From positions 7,334,501 through 7,398,500 of the forward strand of contig NZ_CP107942.1 in NCBI RefSeq assembly GCF_036053395.1: a stretch of DNA of 64,000 bases, in the 5' to 3' direction. This document shows, one piece after another, positions 18,117 to 26,954 of this stretch. Both the position numbers and the translations under genes were made by a program. Positions within the stretch are counted from its first letter, which is position 1. Each line of letters opens with the position of its first letter. This DNA comes from Actinoplanes sp. NBC_00393 (lineage in GTDB: Bacteria; Actinomycetota; Actinomycetes; Mycobacteriales; Micromonosporaceae). Below the pieces are notes generated by a model. It had not been told where the DNA came from, did no database searches, and saw nothing but the letters and a program-made list of their open reading frames with translations.

Positions 18117-18349
18117 AGCTGCCCTCTTCCTGGCATCGGGCCGGAGCCGACGCCGACTTTCCGCGGGGCACGGTGCGCCGAACCCGGAAAAAGGGGTCGT
18201 ACGCGTGCGGCGCTCGCTGGGGGACACCGACCGGAACCCGCGTTCCTACAACAATCCGCTGGTCTGCAAGTTACGCCACGTAGGCGCGGAACGCCAGAGT
18301 AGTTCATATGGCCGGAATGTGCTGGAACGGTCACTGCGTGGCGTCTCCG

Positions 18350-18378
18350 TTGACTGTCCACAGACTTTGACCGAATAC
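18350..18378 (+). promoter_or_regulatory. Possible promoter of the AraC gene
   Basis: TTGACT and GAATAC at a 17-base spacing, ending 29 bases before the start codon. The -10 match is poor. The rest of the 291-base divergent gap with the STAS gene shows nothing recognisable. Confidence 0.3.
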
Positions 18379-18407
18379 TCACCGTATGCGATGGAGCTCC
18401 GGTCGGC

Positions 18408-19397
18408 ATGGTTGACGCCCTACCGAGCGCCACGTCGGCGCCGGGAGCGGCCTACTTCGACAGCGTCGAAGCCGAGTCGGCCCACGACCTACTGAATCGT
18501 TTCTACCGTCCGGTGTCGCTGGGCGCGCCGGACGGCGAGAAGGCCGAGGTGGGAGTGGAGGTGATCCAGCTCGGACCGCTGACCGTCGGACATTTCACCT
18601 TCGCCGGATCCGCCACGCTGATCGCGCCGGAGGCGGACGCGTACCACGTGACACTCCCGACCTCCGGGGCGATCCGCTCCCGGCAGGACGGGCAGGAGGT
18701 CACCGCCACCCCGGCGACCGCCCTCGCCTTCCGGCCCGGCGACCCGGTCCACCTGCGGCACGAGGCGAACACCGCGGAGCTCGAGGTACGGATCGAGAGC
18801 TGGGCGCTGGAGGCGGAGCTCGCCACCCTGCTGGGTCACCCGGTCGACGGGCCGATCGACCTGCCCGCCACCTTCGACCTCACCGAGGGGCCCGCGCACA
18901 GCTGGAGCCGGCTGATCAGATTGCTCCACGACGAGCTGGACCACGAGACCAGCCTGATCTACCAGCCGCTGATCGCCGAGCAGCTGTGCAGCAGCGTGCT
19001 GAGCGGGCTGCTGCTGAGCGTGCCGCACCGCTACCGCGACGAGCTGGTCCGGCCGGTCTCCGCGGGCCCACCGCGCGCGATCCGGCGCACGGTGGAGGCG
19101 ATCAACGACGAGCCGGAGCGTGGCTTCACCGTCGCCGACCTGGCCACGATCGCCGGGATGAGCGTGCGGTCGCTGCAGGAGGGCTTCCGCCGGCACGTCG
19201 GGTGCGCACCCATGACCTATCTGCAGCAGGTACGACTGACCCGCGCCCGGGAGACCCTGCGGCGCGGTGACCCGGCCCGGATCACAGTGGCCACGGTGGC
19301 GCACCGCTGGGGATTCGCCCACCTGGGGCGGTTCGCGTCGGCGTACCGGCAGCGGTTCGGGGAGTCACCCTCCGAGACGTTGCGGACGACGCCGTAG
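18408..19397 (+). CDS. AraC-family regulator
   Basis: A 329-residue activator. Residues 1-205 form an AraC_binding_2-type sensor region (YHVTLPTSGAIRSRQDGQ, ATALAFRPGDPVHLRHE). The C-terminal about 100 residues have the double helix-turn-helix: FTVADLATIAGMSVRSLQEGFRRHVG, then ARITVATVAHRWGFAHLGRFASAYRQRFGESP. The target and ligand are unknown. Neighbours give no operon clue: it is divergent from the STAS gene and convergent with a hypothetical gene. Confidence 0.92.
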   Translation: MVDALPSATSAPGAAYFDSVEAESAHDLLNRFYRPVSLGAPDGEKAEVGVEVIQLGPLTVGHFTFAGSATLIAPEADAYHVTLPTSGAIRSRQDGQEVTATPATALAFRPGDPVHLRHEANTAELEVRIESWALEAELATLLGHPVDGPIDLPATFDLTEGPAHSWSRLIRLLHDELDHETSLIYQPLIAEQLCSSVLSGLLLSVPHRYRDELVRPVSAGPPRAIRRTVEAINDEPERGFTVADLATIAGMSVRSLQEGFRRHVGCAPMTYLQQVRLTRARETLRRGDPARITVATVAHRWGFAHLGRFASAYRQRFGESPSETLRTTP

Positions 19398-19399
19398 CG

Positions 19400-19729
19400 T
19401 CACTCCCCCGGGTCGCAGCGCCGGGGCTGGGGCACCTCGCCGGCCCGGTGCGGGGCGGCCGTCGCGCCGAAGAGATGACCACGGGTCGGCACCCAGTCCC
19501 GCCAGGGGGCCAGCCGGGTCGGCACCGCGGCCAGGTCACCGTCGCCGGCGGCGCGCTGATGCCGCAGGTAGGCCACCACACGCTGGGCCGCCACCTCGCC
19601 GTTGCGGACCAGGCTGAGCAGCTCGTCCGGAGCGCGCCCGGTCGCGGAGTGCGACAGCAGCGCGGCCAGGCCGGCCAGCGCCTGCGCCGCCTCGTACGCG
19701 TCCCGCTCGGCGTCCCAGAGCCCGGTCAC
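19400..19729 (-). CDS. Hypothetical protein
   Basis: Not recognised. A 109-residue soluble protein, helical in its first 65 residues (AYEAAQALAGLAALLSH, LLSLVRNGEVAAQRVVAYL), then Pro/Arg-rich. The GTG start has GGTGGAGG eight bases upstream, a strong ribosome site. Convergent with the AraC gene, only two bases apart. Confidence 0.55.
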   Translation of the reverse strand: MTGLWDAERDAYEAAQALAGLAALLSHSATGRAPDELLSLVRNGEVAAQRVVAYLRHQRAAGDGDLAAVPTRLAPWRDWVPTRGHLFGATAAPHRAGEVPQPRRCDPGE

Positions 19730-19880
19730 GCCCGGACCTCCACCCGTGCGGCCGGTTGCTTCCCTGCGGTGCAGTCGGTCATGTGGCGCATCCCCTCACC
19801 CCCACACCCACCCCGGGGTACGCCGTGAGGCTGCCAGAGCCTCAGCCGGACGTCCGACCCGGTGCGCGTGACAAGGCGAA

Positions 19881-19909
19881 AATGTATTCGGCTCGCTACT
19901 ATGCGTCCA
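19881..19909 (-). promoter_or_regulatory. Possible promoter of the 19400-19729 gene
   Basis: On the minus strand TGGACG and TACATT are spaced 17 bases, about 145 bases before the start codon. It is a moderate match in an otherwise featureless 250-base gap. Confidence 0.3.
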
Positions 19910-19979
19910 TCCGTAACGCGCAGGTTCTGTCCAGTTAGCGCTCAGTTCGCCGTGATCCGGCTACCGGGCGTAGGGCGGA

Positions 19980-20879
19980 TCAGCCCTCCAGCCGCACGGT
20001 CACCCGCTCCCGGATCGCCCGCTCGGCGGCGACCAGCACGGCGGTCACCTCGGCGCCGAAGCGCACGTCGCACTCCGGGCGCGCGCCACCCGCGACAGCG
20101 GAGATCAGCTGGTCCAGGGCCACGCCGAAAGCCTGTTCCGGGTCCCACACCGCGTCCGGCACCGGCACCACTCCGGCCCGGCCGGCGAACACGGCTTCCT
20201 CGCGTGCCGCGAGAGCGGGCGCGTCCACCGAAAGAGTGACCCGGCTGATCGCCCCGCCGGCGTGCCGGAGCAGCAGGTGGGTCAGATCCGGCTCGGCGGC
20301 CATCCCGGTCACCTCGGTGACCGGACCGAGCACCGGCACGACCAGCGCGAGCGCGTGCGGGCCGACGTCCCAGAGACCGCCGCGCTCCCGCCGCCAGGGC
20401 GAGGCGCCGAACGGGTTCCCATCCTCGAAGATCGAACCGAGATGGTCGACCCGGGCCTCGGTCCAGCCACCGGTGGCGACCGCCCCGGCGACGAAGCCGG
20501 AGACCTCCGGCGCGAAGCGCCGGGTGAAGAAGACCACCGAGGCAAGGTCACGCTCTGCGACTGCCGCGGCGAGAGCATTCGCTTCATCGGTACGCAGAGC
20601 GACCGGCTTGTCCAACAGGAGGTGCCGTCCCGCCTCCGCCGCGCGCAGGGCGATCGGCGCCTGCACATCGGGCGGCAGCGCGATCGCCACCGCGTCCACA
20701 TCCGCGATCAACTCGTCGACGCCGGCGTAGGTCCGGACGCCGAACCGGCCGGCCAGATCGGCGGCCTTCGCCGGGTCCCGCCCCCACACGCCGGCGAACT
20801 CCACCCCGGGATGCGCCGCCAGCGCCGGTGCATGCGCCATGTGCGCCCAGGGGCCGGTTCCAAAAAGTCCGAAGCGCAC
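19980..20879 (-). CDS. Gfo/Idh/MocA-family oxidoreductase
   Basis: NAD(P)-dependent sugar or inositol dehydrogenase-like protein of 299 residues. The Rossmann motif is FGLFGTGPWAHMAH; the family lysine lies in LLLDKPVALRTDEA; the C-terminal beta domain includes HLGSIFEDGNPFGASPWRRE and GGLWDVGPHALAL with the usual active-site His. The substrate is not predictable. GTG 20879 gives the usual short N-terminus with AAGGGTGG upstream; a GTG four codons earlier is also open. Confidence 0.88.
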   Translation of the reverse strand: MRFGLFGTGPWAHMAHAPALAAHPGVEFAGVWGRDPAKAADLAGRFGVRTYAGVDELIADVDAVAIALPPDVQAPIALRAAEAGRHLLLDKPVALRTDEANALAAAVAERDLASVVFFTRRFAPEVSGFVAGAVATGGWTEARVDHLGSIFEDGNPFGASPWRRERGGLWDVGPHALALVVPVLGPVTEVTGMAAEPDLTHLLLRHAGGAISRVTLSVDAPALAAREEAVFAGRAGVVPVPDAVWDPEQAFGVALDQLISAVAGGARPECDVRFGAEVTAVLVAAERAIRERVTVRLEG

Positions 20880-20956
20880 TGAATCGACCACCCTTGTAGA
20901 AGCTGATCTCCAGGCCGGAAGTTACCAGCCCGCCGGGGCATCAGTAACCTGGCCGG

Positions 20957-21322
20957 GTGAACGGTGCCCTGTCGACCGCGACGATCGTCGCAGCCCTCCT
21001 GCTCGCGGCGTGGTACCTGCTGCGGGCCGCCCTGGACCGCGCCCCCAACCGGCTCGACCTGCTGCTCATGGCCGTGCTCGGCGCCCTGGTCGCGGTGCTC
21101 CTCGTGATCGCGGTCATCGGCCTCTTCGACGGCAGCCGGCCGCAGGACACCGCCACCTTCGCCGGCTATCTCATCACGACGCTGGCCTTCGCCCCGACGG
21201 CGCTGGTGCTGGCCAGGATGGAGCCGACCCGCTGGGGCAGCCTGATTCTCGGGATCGGCTGCCTCGTCCTGCCCGTTCTCGTGCTGCGGTTGCAGCAGAT
21301 CGCGTCGGTGACCGGTGCCTGA
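20957..21322 (+). CDS. Four-helix membrane protein
   Basis: Not recognised. A 121-residue integral membrane protein with four predicted helices (IVAALLLAAWYLL, LLLMAVLGALVAVLLVIAVIGLF, TFAGYLITTLAFAPTALVLA, LILGIGCLVLPVLVL). It overlaps the next membrane gene by eight bases, so the two are probably made together and may form a complex. In related actinobacteria such small pairs sit near ATP-synthase or transport genes; that is not the case here. Confidence 0.65.
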   Translation: MNGALSTATIVAALLLAAWYLLRAALDRAPNRLDLLLMAVLGALVAVLLVIAVIGLFDGSRPQDTATFAGYLITTLAFAPTALVLARMEPTRWGSLILGIGCLVLPVLVLRLQQIASVTGA

Positions 21323-21734
21323 CACTCCCACCACCACCCGCCCGCAAGACGCCGCGCTGAACACCGGCCTCGGCCGGGTCCTCCTGCTGGTCTACGGCAT
21401 CTTCGCGCTCTCCGCGAGCGCGCGCGCACTCGTACAGATCAGCACGCACTTCTCCGAGGCGCCGCTGGCCTACCTGCTCTCCGCCCTGGCCGGCCTGGTC
21501 TACCTGGCCGCCACCGTGGGCCTGGCCCGCGGCGGCCCGCGCGGCCGGATGATCGCCCTGGTCAGCTGCAGCATCGAGCTGGCCGGCGTGCTGATCGTCG
21601 GCCTGTTGAGCATCGTCGACGCGGTCGCCTTCCCCGACGACACCGTGTGGTCCCACTTCGGGAGCGGCTACGGCTACGTCCCGCTCGTCCTGCCGTTCAT
21701 CGGCCTCTGGTGGATCTGGCGCCATAAAGCCTGA
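21315..21734 (+). CDS. Integral membrane protein
   Basis: Not recognised. A 139-residue protein with about four membrane helices (LLLVYGIFALSASARA, YLLSALAGLVYLAATVGLA, IELAGVLIVGLLSIVDAVAF, YVPLVLPFIGLWWIW) ending in a basic tail. Second gene of a two-gene unit; GTG start inside the upstream coding end. It converges on the ATP-grasp gene with only four bases between stops. Confidence 0.65.
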   Translation: MPDTPTTTRPQDAALNTGLGRVLLLVYGIFALSASARALVQISTHFSEAPLAYLLSALAGLVYLAATVGLARGGPRGRMIALVSCSIELAGVLIVGLLSIVDAVAFPDDTVWSHFGSGYGYVPLVLPFIGLWWIWRHKA

Positions 21735-21738
21735 CGAA

Positions 21739-23202
21739 TCAGGCGTTGGACTCGATGGCGTGCGGGACGAAGTTGCAGGTGTTGCCGGTCACCAGGCCCT
21801 CGGTGCCGATGCCCTCGCGGATGCCCATGCCGGCCGGTTCCCCGTCGATGAGCCAGGCGCCGATCACCGGGTGCAGCGTGCCCTCCAGGCCCTCGAAGGA
21901 CGGCAGTTCGCAGAGCTCCTGCACGATGTAACGGCCGTCAGCGCCGTACTCCGAGGGGTTTGCCGTGATCGGAACCCCGTCGCGGACCAGGGTGACCGAA
22001 CCGCCTTCCCGGCCCCAGACCGGCTTCTTGGCGTAGGAGGTCAGCTTCGCCGCGCCGGAGGACTCGGCGAAATAGGCCGGCAGCAGGTACTTCCCGCGCT
22101 CCGGGTCGTCACCGAACAGCTTCCACAGCACCGGGAGCAGCGCCTTGTTGCCGAGCAGCGCGGCCTTGTAGGGCGGCTCGATCCAGACCGTGCCACGCTT
22201 CTCGGGATCGGCCATGTTGCGGAAGAAGGCCTTGCCGCCCTCCTCGTGCCAGAACCACTCCCACGGGTAGAGCATGAAGATCACGTCGATCGGCTCGGCC
22301 TTGTGTTCCTGACCCGGGCCGGGGACGAAGACGACCCGGTCACCGGCCACGTCCCAGCCGATCTGGCTCATCGCGATCAGCTCGACCGGGTAGCCGGCCT
22401 CTTCGGCGGTGGCCATCAGGTAGGCGACGTTCATCCGGTCCTCGCCGGACGTCTCGCTCGTCTCGTACGCGAAGAAGATCTTCGGCTTCTCCGGGAGCCA
22501 GGTACGGGCCTCGCGCAGCTTGTTGATGTTGCGCCGCCACGCTCCCGGGTCGCCCGGCTCGCCCGGGGTGGCCTCCCAGCCGACCAGCCGCTCGTGGATC
22601 GAGTTCCACTGGCGCCACTCGTGCTGGGTGACGCCGGTCTGATCCATCCAGTGCCACTGGATGACCGCGGCCTCCACCAGCGACGTCGGCGTCTGCGCGT
22701 TGAACTCGAGCAGCCGCGGCACGCTGCCGGCCCCGTTGTACCAGAGGTCGAAGCGGCCGTAGACGCTCGGCGAGTAGTCCGGCGTCTGCATCGGCAGACG
22801 CATGTCCGGATCCTTGTCGTAGTGCGTCCACGTCTCCGCGTCGCCGTCGAACCAGGTCCGCAGGATCTGCTCGTGGGTGTACTCCGGGATGCCGATGCGC
22901 GCCAGGAAACACGTCTCGTCGTTGCAGACCGAGGCGAAGAAGCCCTGCTTGCGGCCCTCGACCGTACGGCGCGGGCACTGCTGGACCATCCAGTCGCCGG
23001 CCTCCACGCACATCGCGTGCAGGGTGGCGGTGGCCGTCTCCAGCTCCTCGATCTCCGCCGCCGTGAAGTCGTAGTACGGCCCCTCCCGCCAGTACGACGT
23101 CATGGTGCCGTCCGGCAGCTCGGTGTCGTTGTACGTCAAGCCGAGGCTGAAGTTGGTGAGCTGCCAGCCGTCACGCACCGGCCCGTACGGAACACGTCGC
23201 AC
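21739..23202 (-). CDS. Glutathionylspermidine-synthase-like ATP-grasp protein (YgiC/YjfC type)
   Basis: A 487-residue member of the GSP_synth family (C-N ligase, ATP-grasp fold). Diagnostic stretches are YWREGPYYDF, RFDLWYNGAG, LLEFNAQTPTSLVEAAV, MLYPWEWFWHEEGG, VWIEPPYKAALLGNKALLP and KKPVWGREGGSV. It lacks the N-terminal amidase of E. coli Gsp, so, like YgiC, it probably ligates an amine to a peptide, but actinobacteria have no glutathione and the true substrate is unknown. The GTG start is three bases after the stop of a small lipoprotein gene, giving a YgiB-YgiC-like pair. Confidence 0.87.
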   Translation of the reverse strand: MRRVPYGPVRDGWQLTNFSLGLTYNDTELPDGTMTSYWREGPYYDFTAAEIEELETATATLHAMCVEAGDWMVQQCPRRTVEGRKQGFFASVCNDETCFLARIGIPEYTHEQILRTWFDGDAETWTHYDKDPDMRLPMQTPDYSPSVYGRFDLWYNGAGSVPRLLEFNAQTPTSLVEAAVIQWHWMDQTGVTQHEWRQWNSIHERLVGWEATPGEPGDPGAWRRNINKLREARTWLPEKPKIFFAYETSETSGEDRMNVAYLMATAEEAGYPVELIAMSQIGWDVAGDRVVFVPGPGQEHKAEPIDVIFMLYPWEWFWHEEGGKAFFRNMADPEKRGTVWIEPPYKAALLGNKALLPVLWKLFGDDPERGKYLLPAYFAESSGAAKLTSYAKKPVWGREGGSVTLVRDGVPITANPSEYGADGRYIVQELCELPSFEGLEGTLHPVIGAWLIDGEPAGMGIREGIGTEGLVTGNTCNFVPHAIESNA

Positions 23203-23205
23203 CGG

Positions 23206-23610
23206 TCAGCCCCCGGACGACGAGGACTTGCGGGAGCCGCCGCTGCCACCCTTGCCGACGACGCTGGTCTTCACCGTGCCGTTGGTGATCTTTCCGGCGG
23301 CCGGCAGACCGAACTTGGACCGGGAGGCGGCGTCGTTGTAGGCGAACTTGGAGCCGCCGGCGGGGAGCTTGTGCCCGACCGGGTATCCGGACCGGTACGC
23401 CGTGGAGTGCCAGATGAAGAAGCCGGCGCCGGGGTGGTAGCTGTCATCGTCGTCGCAGTAGTCCTCGTCGACGACCACACCGTTGGCGTCGGCGCAGTAG
23501 AAGCCCTGGTCCTCGTACTCATCGTTGTCGCACGCCGCCACACCTCCCGCGGCCAGCAGAAGAAACGTGCTGGTGAGCGACACGCTGCGGGAACTCATGC
23601 GTCGGTTCAT
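23206..23610 (-). CDS. Small acidic lipoprotein, partner of the YgiC-like enzyme
   Basis: A 134-residue protein with a signal peptide and lipobox ending at Cys (LLLAAGGVAACDN). The mature part is very acidic at first (DNDEYEDQGF, DEDYCDDDDSYHPGAG) with further Cys residues, then has GFFIWHSTAYRSGYPVGHK, and ends in a Gly/Ser/Lys-rich tail. In E. coli, YgiB (DUF1190) is a cell-envelope protein encoded next to YgiC; the WHSTAYRSGY stretch may be an analogue, though I cannot show homology. Ends three bases before the ATP-grasp gene. Confidence 0.7.
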   Translation of the reverse strand: MNRRMSSRSVSLTSTFLLLAAGGVAACDNDEYEDQGFYCADANGVVVDEDYCDDDDSYHPGAGFFIWHSTAYRSGYPVGHKLPAGGSKFAYNDAASRSKFGLPAAGKITNGTVKTSVVGKGGSGGSRKSSSSGG

Positions 23611-23656
23611 GATTTCTTTGTAACTCTTCTCAGCAAGTTGCCAGCATCCGTCACGA

Positions 23657-24421
23657 TCAGTCTTTCGGCCCGCCCGCGACATACACAACCTGTCCCGAGA
23701 CGAAGCCTGCCCCGTCACTGACCAGGAAGGCTACGGTGTTCGCCACGTCTTCGGGACGGCCTGCCCGATTCACCGGAATCTGACTCACGGTCGCTTTCTC
23801 GAAATCTGCGAAATCGACCCCGATACGGGCGGCCGTCGCCCGGGTCATGTCGGTGACGATGAACCCGGGCGCGACCGCGTTCGCGGTGATGCCGAACTTG
23901 CCGAGCTCGATCGCGAGCGTCTTGGTGAAGCCCTGGATGCCGGCCTTGGCGGCGGCGTAGTTCGCCTGGCCGCGGTTGCCGAGCGCGGAGGTGCTGGACA
24001 GGCTCACGATCCGGCCGAAGCCGGCGTCGACCATGTGCTTCTGCACCGCCTTGCTGAACAGGAAGGCGCCGCGCAGGTGCACCGCCATCACGGTGTCCCA
24101 GTCATCCTCGGACATCTTGAACAGCAGGTTGTCGCGGAGCACCCCGGCGTTGTTGACCAGCACGGTGGGCGGGCCGAGCTCGGACACCACCCGCTCGACC
24201 GCGGCAGTCACCTGGGCCGGGTCGGCCACGTCCGCGCCGACCGCCACCGCCGTGCCGCCCGCGTCGTGGATCGCGGTCACCGTGTTGGCGCAGGCGCCCT
24301 CGTCGAGGTCGACGACGGCGACGGCCAGACCATCGGCGGCGAGCTTCAGAGCGATCGCCTCGCCGATGCCGCGCGCGGCTCCGGTGACGACGGCCACCCG
24401 GCGGGGTGCGGACTGCGACAT
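23657..24421 (-). CDS. SDR-family 3-oxoacyl-ACP reductase-like protein
   Basis: A 254-residue classical short-chain dehydrogenase. It has the cofactor motif TGAARGIG, DLDEG after strand 2 (suggesting NAD preference), VNNAG, the catalytic Ser in SLSSTSALG, YxxxK as YAAAK, and the FabG-type ending GFVSGQVVYVAGG. It could serve fatty acid, polyhydroxyalkanoate or secondary metabolism. ATG 24421 has GGAGG six bases upstream. Located 52 bases downstream of the GH13 gene on the same strand. Confidence 0.9.
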   Translation of the reverse strand: MSQSAPRRVAVVTGAARGIGEAIALKLAADGLAVAVVDLDEGACANTVTAIHDAGGTAVAVGADVADPAQVTAAVERVVSELGPPTVLVNNAGVLRDNLLFKMSEDDWDTVMAVHLRGAFLFSKAVQKHMVDAGFGRIVSLSSTSALGNRGQANYAAAKAGIQGFTKTLAIELGKFGITANAVAPGFIVTDMTRATAARIGVDFADFEKATVSQIPVNRAGRPEDVANTVAFLVSDGAGFVSGQVVYVAGGPKD

Positions 24422-24473
24422 TGCGGCCTCCGTAGTGATCTCCATTACCACTGACGGCCGATGCTAGTCCCGA

Positions 24474-26120
24474 TCAGGCCGTCCTGCGCAGCCGGATCCA
24501 CCGGTATCCGTGTCCCTCGACCCGGATCGCGTCGAGCTTGCCGGGCTCCGGGTACTCCTGGTCGGCCAGCACGTCGTTCGGAAAGTCGGCCTCGGCGGCC
24601 AGGCTGCTCAGATCGACCACACCCGGCTCGGTGCCCAGGTTGTGCACGAAGACCATCGTCCCGGTGCCGTCGTCGGCCCGGTGCACCAGCACGCCGGGCG
24701 GCACGGGCACGTCGACGTGCTTGCACTCGCCGCCGCCGATCTCCGGGGCCTCGCGCAGCGTACGGATCATCCGCTCGAACCAGGAGAGCAGCGAGTTCGG
24801 ATCGTGCCGTTGCAGGGTGACGTTGACCTGTGAATAGCTGAACTCGCCGTCGGAGATGACCGGGCGGACCAGCTGGTCCGGGTCCGCGGTGGAGAACCCG
24901 CCGTTGGGCTGCAGCGACCACTGCATCGGGGTACGCACCGAGTGCCGGCCGGGCTGCTCGAGGTCGTCCCCCATGCCGATCTCCTCGCCGTAGCGCAGCA
25001 CCGGCGTGCCCCGCAGGGTGAACTGCAGCGAGTAGGCCAGCTCGATGTGCCGCCGGTCGTTGCCGAGCATCGGCGCCAGCCGGCGGCGGATGCCCCGGCC
25101 GTAGAGCTGCATGTTCTCGTCCGGGCCGAACTTGGCGAACACGTCCGCACGCTGCTCGGTGGTGAGCCGGGACAGGTCGATCTCGTCGTGGTTGCGCAGG
25201 AACGTCGCCCACTGCCCACCCTGCGGCAGCTTCGGCGCGTCCCGGAGGGCGTCGATGACCTGCTCCGGGTCTTCTCGGGCCAGCGCCAGCATGATCCTGC
25301 TGTTCAGCATGAAGTCGAACAGCATGTGGATCCGGTTCGACGAGCCACCGGCATCCCCGAAGTACTCGGTGAGCTGGGCCGGCTCCACATTGGCCTCGGC
25401 CAGCAGGACCGCGTCGCCACGCCGCCACTGGACGTGCTGGCGCAGCTCGGAGAGGAATTCGAAGTCCATCGGCGAGGCCGGATTGCCGGGCTCGGTCTTC
25501 TCGATGATGAACGGCACCGCGTCCATCCGGAACCCGGCGACCCCGAGCTGCAGCCAGAACGAGCAGATCTTCTTGATCTCCTCGCGGACCGCCGGGTTGT
25601 TGATGTTCAGGTCCGGCTGGAACTTGTAGAACCGGTGGTAGTACCAGAGTTTCGCGGTGCGGTCGTAGGTCCAGGTCTCCGCCTGCTCGCCCGGAAAGAC
25701 CATGCCCTGCTTGCGGTCCGCAGGCTCGGTCTCGCTCCAGACAAACCAGTCTCGGTACGGCGAATCCGGCGACGACCGTGCCGACTGGAACCACGGGTGC
25801 TGGTCGGAGGTGTGGTTCACCACCAGGTCGATGATGACCTTGATGCCGCGGTTGCCCGCCTCGTGCAGCAGCTCGGCGAAATCGCCCAGGTTGCCGAACC
25901 GCGGATCGACGTTGTAGAAGTCCGACACGTCGTACCCGTCGTCGCGGTTCGGCGAGGGGTGGATCGGGTTCAGCCACAGGCAGGTGATGCCCAGCCGGGA
26001 CAGATAGTCGAGACGGCCGATCAGGCCGCGCAGGTCACCGCACCCGTCACCGTTCGAGTCGGCGAAGCTGTCGATGTCCAGGCAATAGACGACGGCCTTC
26101 TCATACCACCGGTCACTCAT
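24474..26120 (-). CDS. GH13 alpha-glucosyl enzyme (trehalose-synthase/alpha-amylase type)
   Basis: A 548-residue glycoside hydrolase 13. The conserved regions are LVVNHTSDQHPWF, GFRMDAVPF (nucleophile Asp), LLAEANVE (acid/base Glu) and RNHDEID (stabilising Asp), with QPDLNINNPAVREEI of the trehalose-synthase/oligoglucosidase branch. There is no signal peptide, so it acts inside the cell on maltose, trehalose or other short glucans. It has a C-terminal beta domain but no maltokinase fusion. ATG 26120. Divergent from dedA. Confidence 0.87.
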   Translation of the reverse strand: MSDRWYEKAVVYCLDIDSFADSNGDGCGDLRGLIGRLDYLSRLGITCLWLNPIHPSPNRDDGYDVSDFYNVDPRFGNLGDFAELLHEAGNRGIKVIIDLVVNHTSDQHPWFQSARSSPDSPYRDWFVWSETEPADRKQGMVFPGEQAETWTYDRTAKLWYYHRFYKFQPDLNINNPAVREEIKKICSFWLQLGVAGFRMDAVPFIIEKTEPGNPASPMDFEFLSELRQHVQWRRGDAVLLAEANVEPAQLTEYFGDAGGSSNRIHMLFDFMLNSRIMLALAREDPEQVIDALRDAPKLPQGGQWATFLRNHDEIDLSRLTTEQRADVFAKFGPDENMQLYGRGIRRRLAPMLGNDRRHIELAYSLQFTLRGTPVLRYGEEIGMGDDLEQPGRHSVRTPMQWSLQPNGGFSTADPDQLVRPVISDGEFSYSQVNVTLQRHDPNSLLSWFERMIRTLREAPEIGGGECKHVDVPVPPGVLVHRADDGTGTMVFVHNLGTEPGVVDLSSLAAEADFPNDVLADQEYPEPGKLDAIRVEGHGYRWIRLRRTA

Positions 26121-26287
26121 GGCCCTGTTCTTTAGCCACGCGCCCGCCCCGCGAAACGCCCTATGCCCACCGGACCGGCAGGTCGGTCATGGCCGGGGGA
26201 TATCCCGATCAACGGTATATACGCGAGCCGGTTCGTACGCTGGATGGCGGGTACACCTCTGGCACCGACTTCCGAGGAGGACCACAC

Positions 26288-26944
26288 ATGGCCGAAGGCG
26301 ATCTCACCAACCTCGGTGGACTGACCGGCTGGGTCGCTTCGGTGATCGACTCACTCGGCGAGGTCGGCGTCGGCCTGCTGGTCGCACTCGAGAATCTCGT
26401 GCCGCCCATCCCGAGCGAGATCGTCCTGTCGATGGCCGGTTACCTCGCCAGCGTCGGCCGGGTCAACCTGGTGCTGGTCTGGATCACCGCGACGCTCGGC
26501 GCGCTCGGCGGTGCGCTGCTGCTCTACTGGCTGGGCCGCGGGCTCGGTGAGGACCGGCTGCGCCGCTGGCTCGACAAGGTTCCGCTGGTCGACCTCGACG
26601 ACCTGGACAAGGCGGACCGCTGGTTCTCCAAGCACGAGAAGTCAGCCGTGCTGATCGGCCGCTGCATGCCGGTGGTGCGCAGCCTGGTCTCCATCCCGGC
26701 GGGCGCCAACCACATGCGGCTCGGGCTGTTCATTCTGTTCACCACCCTCGGCAGCGGGGTGTGGAACGCGCTGTTCATCGGCGGCGGCTACGCGCTCGGG
26801 TCGCGCTGGCAGGACCTGGAGACGTACGCCCACTACTTCGACTACGCGATCTGGGCGTTCTTCGCCATCGTGATCGGACAGTGGGTGTTCAAGAAGGTCC
26901 GCAAACGCCGGCGCGCGGCCGCCCGGACGAGCGACCGCGCGTAG
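26288..26944 (+). CDS. DedA-family membrane protein
   Basis: Integral membrane protein of 218 residues. The DedA signatures are the acidic motif ENLVPPIPSEIVLSMAG and the arginine motif GRCMPVVRSLVSIPAG, with GGYALG near the last helices and a basic tail. Members are proposed to be proton-dependent transporters or flippases that recycle undecaprenyl phosphate or phosphatidylethanolamine. ATG with GAGGAGG nearby. It ends 10 bases before the convergent chitinase gene. Confidence 0.92.
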   Translation: MAEGDLTNLGGLTGWVASVIDSLGEVGVGLLVALENLVPPIPSEIVLSMAGYLASVGRVNLVLVWITATLGALGGALLLYWLGRGLGEDRLRRWLDKVPLVDLDDLDKADRWFSKHEKSAVLIGRCMPVVRSLVSIPAGANHMRLGLFILFTTLGSGVWNALFIGGGYALGSRWQDLETYAHYFDYAIWAFFAIVIGQWVFKKVRKRRRAAARTSDRA

Positions 26945-26954
26945 CGATGCTGGT

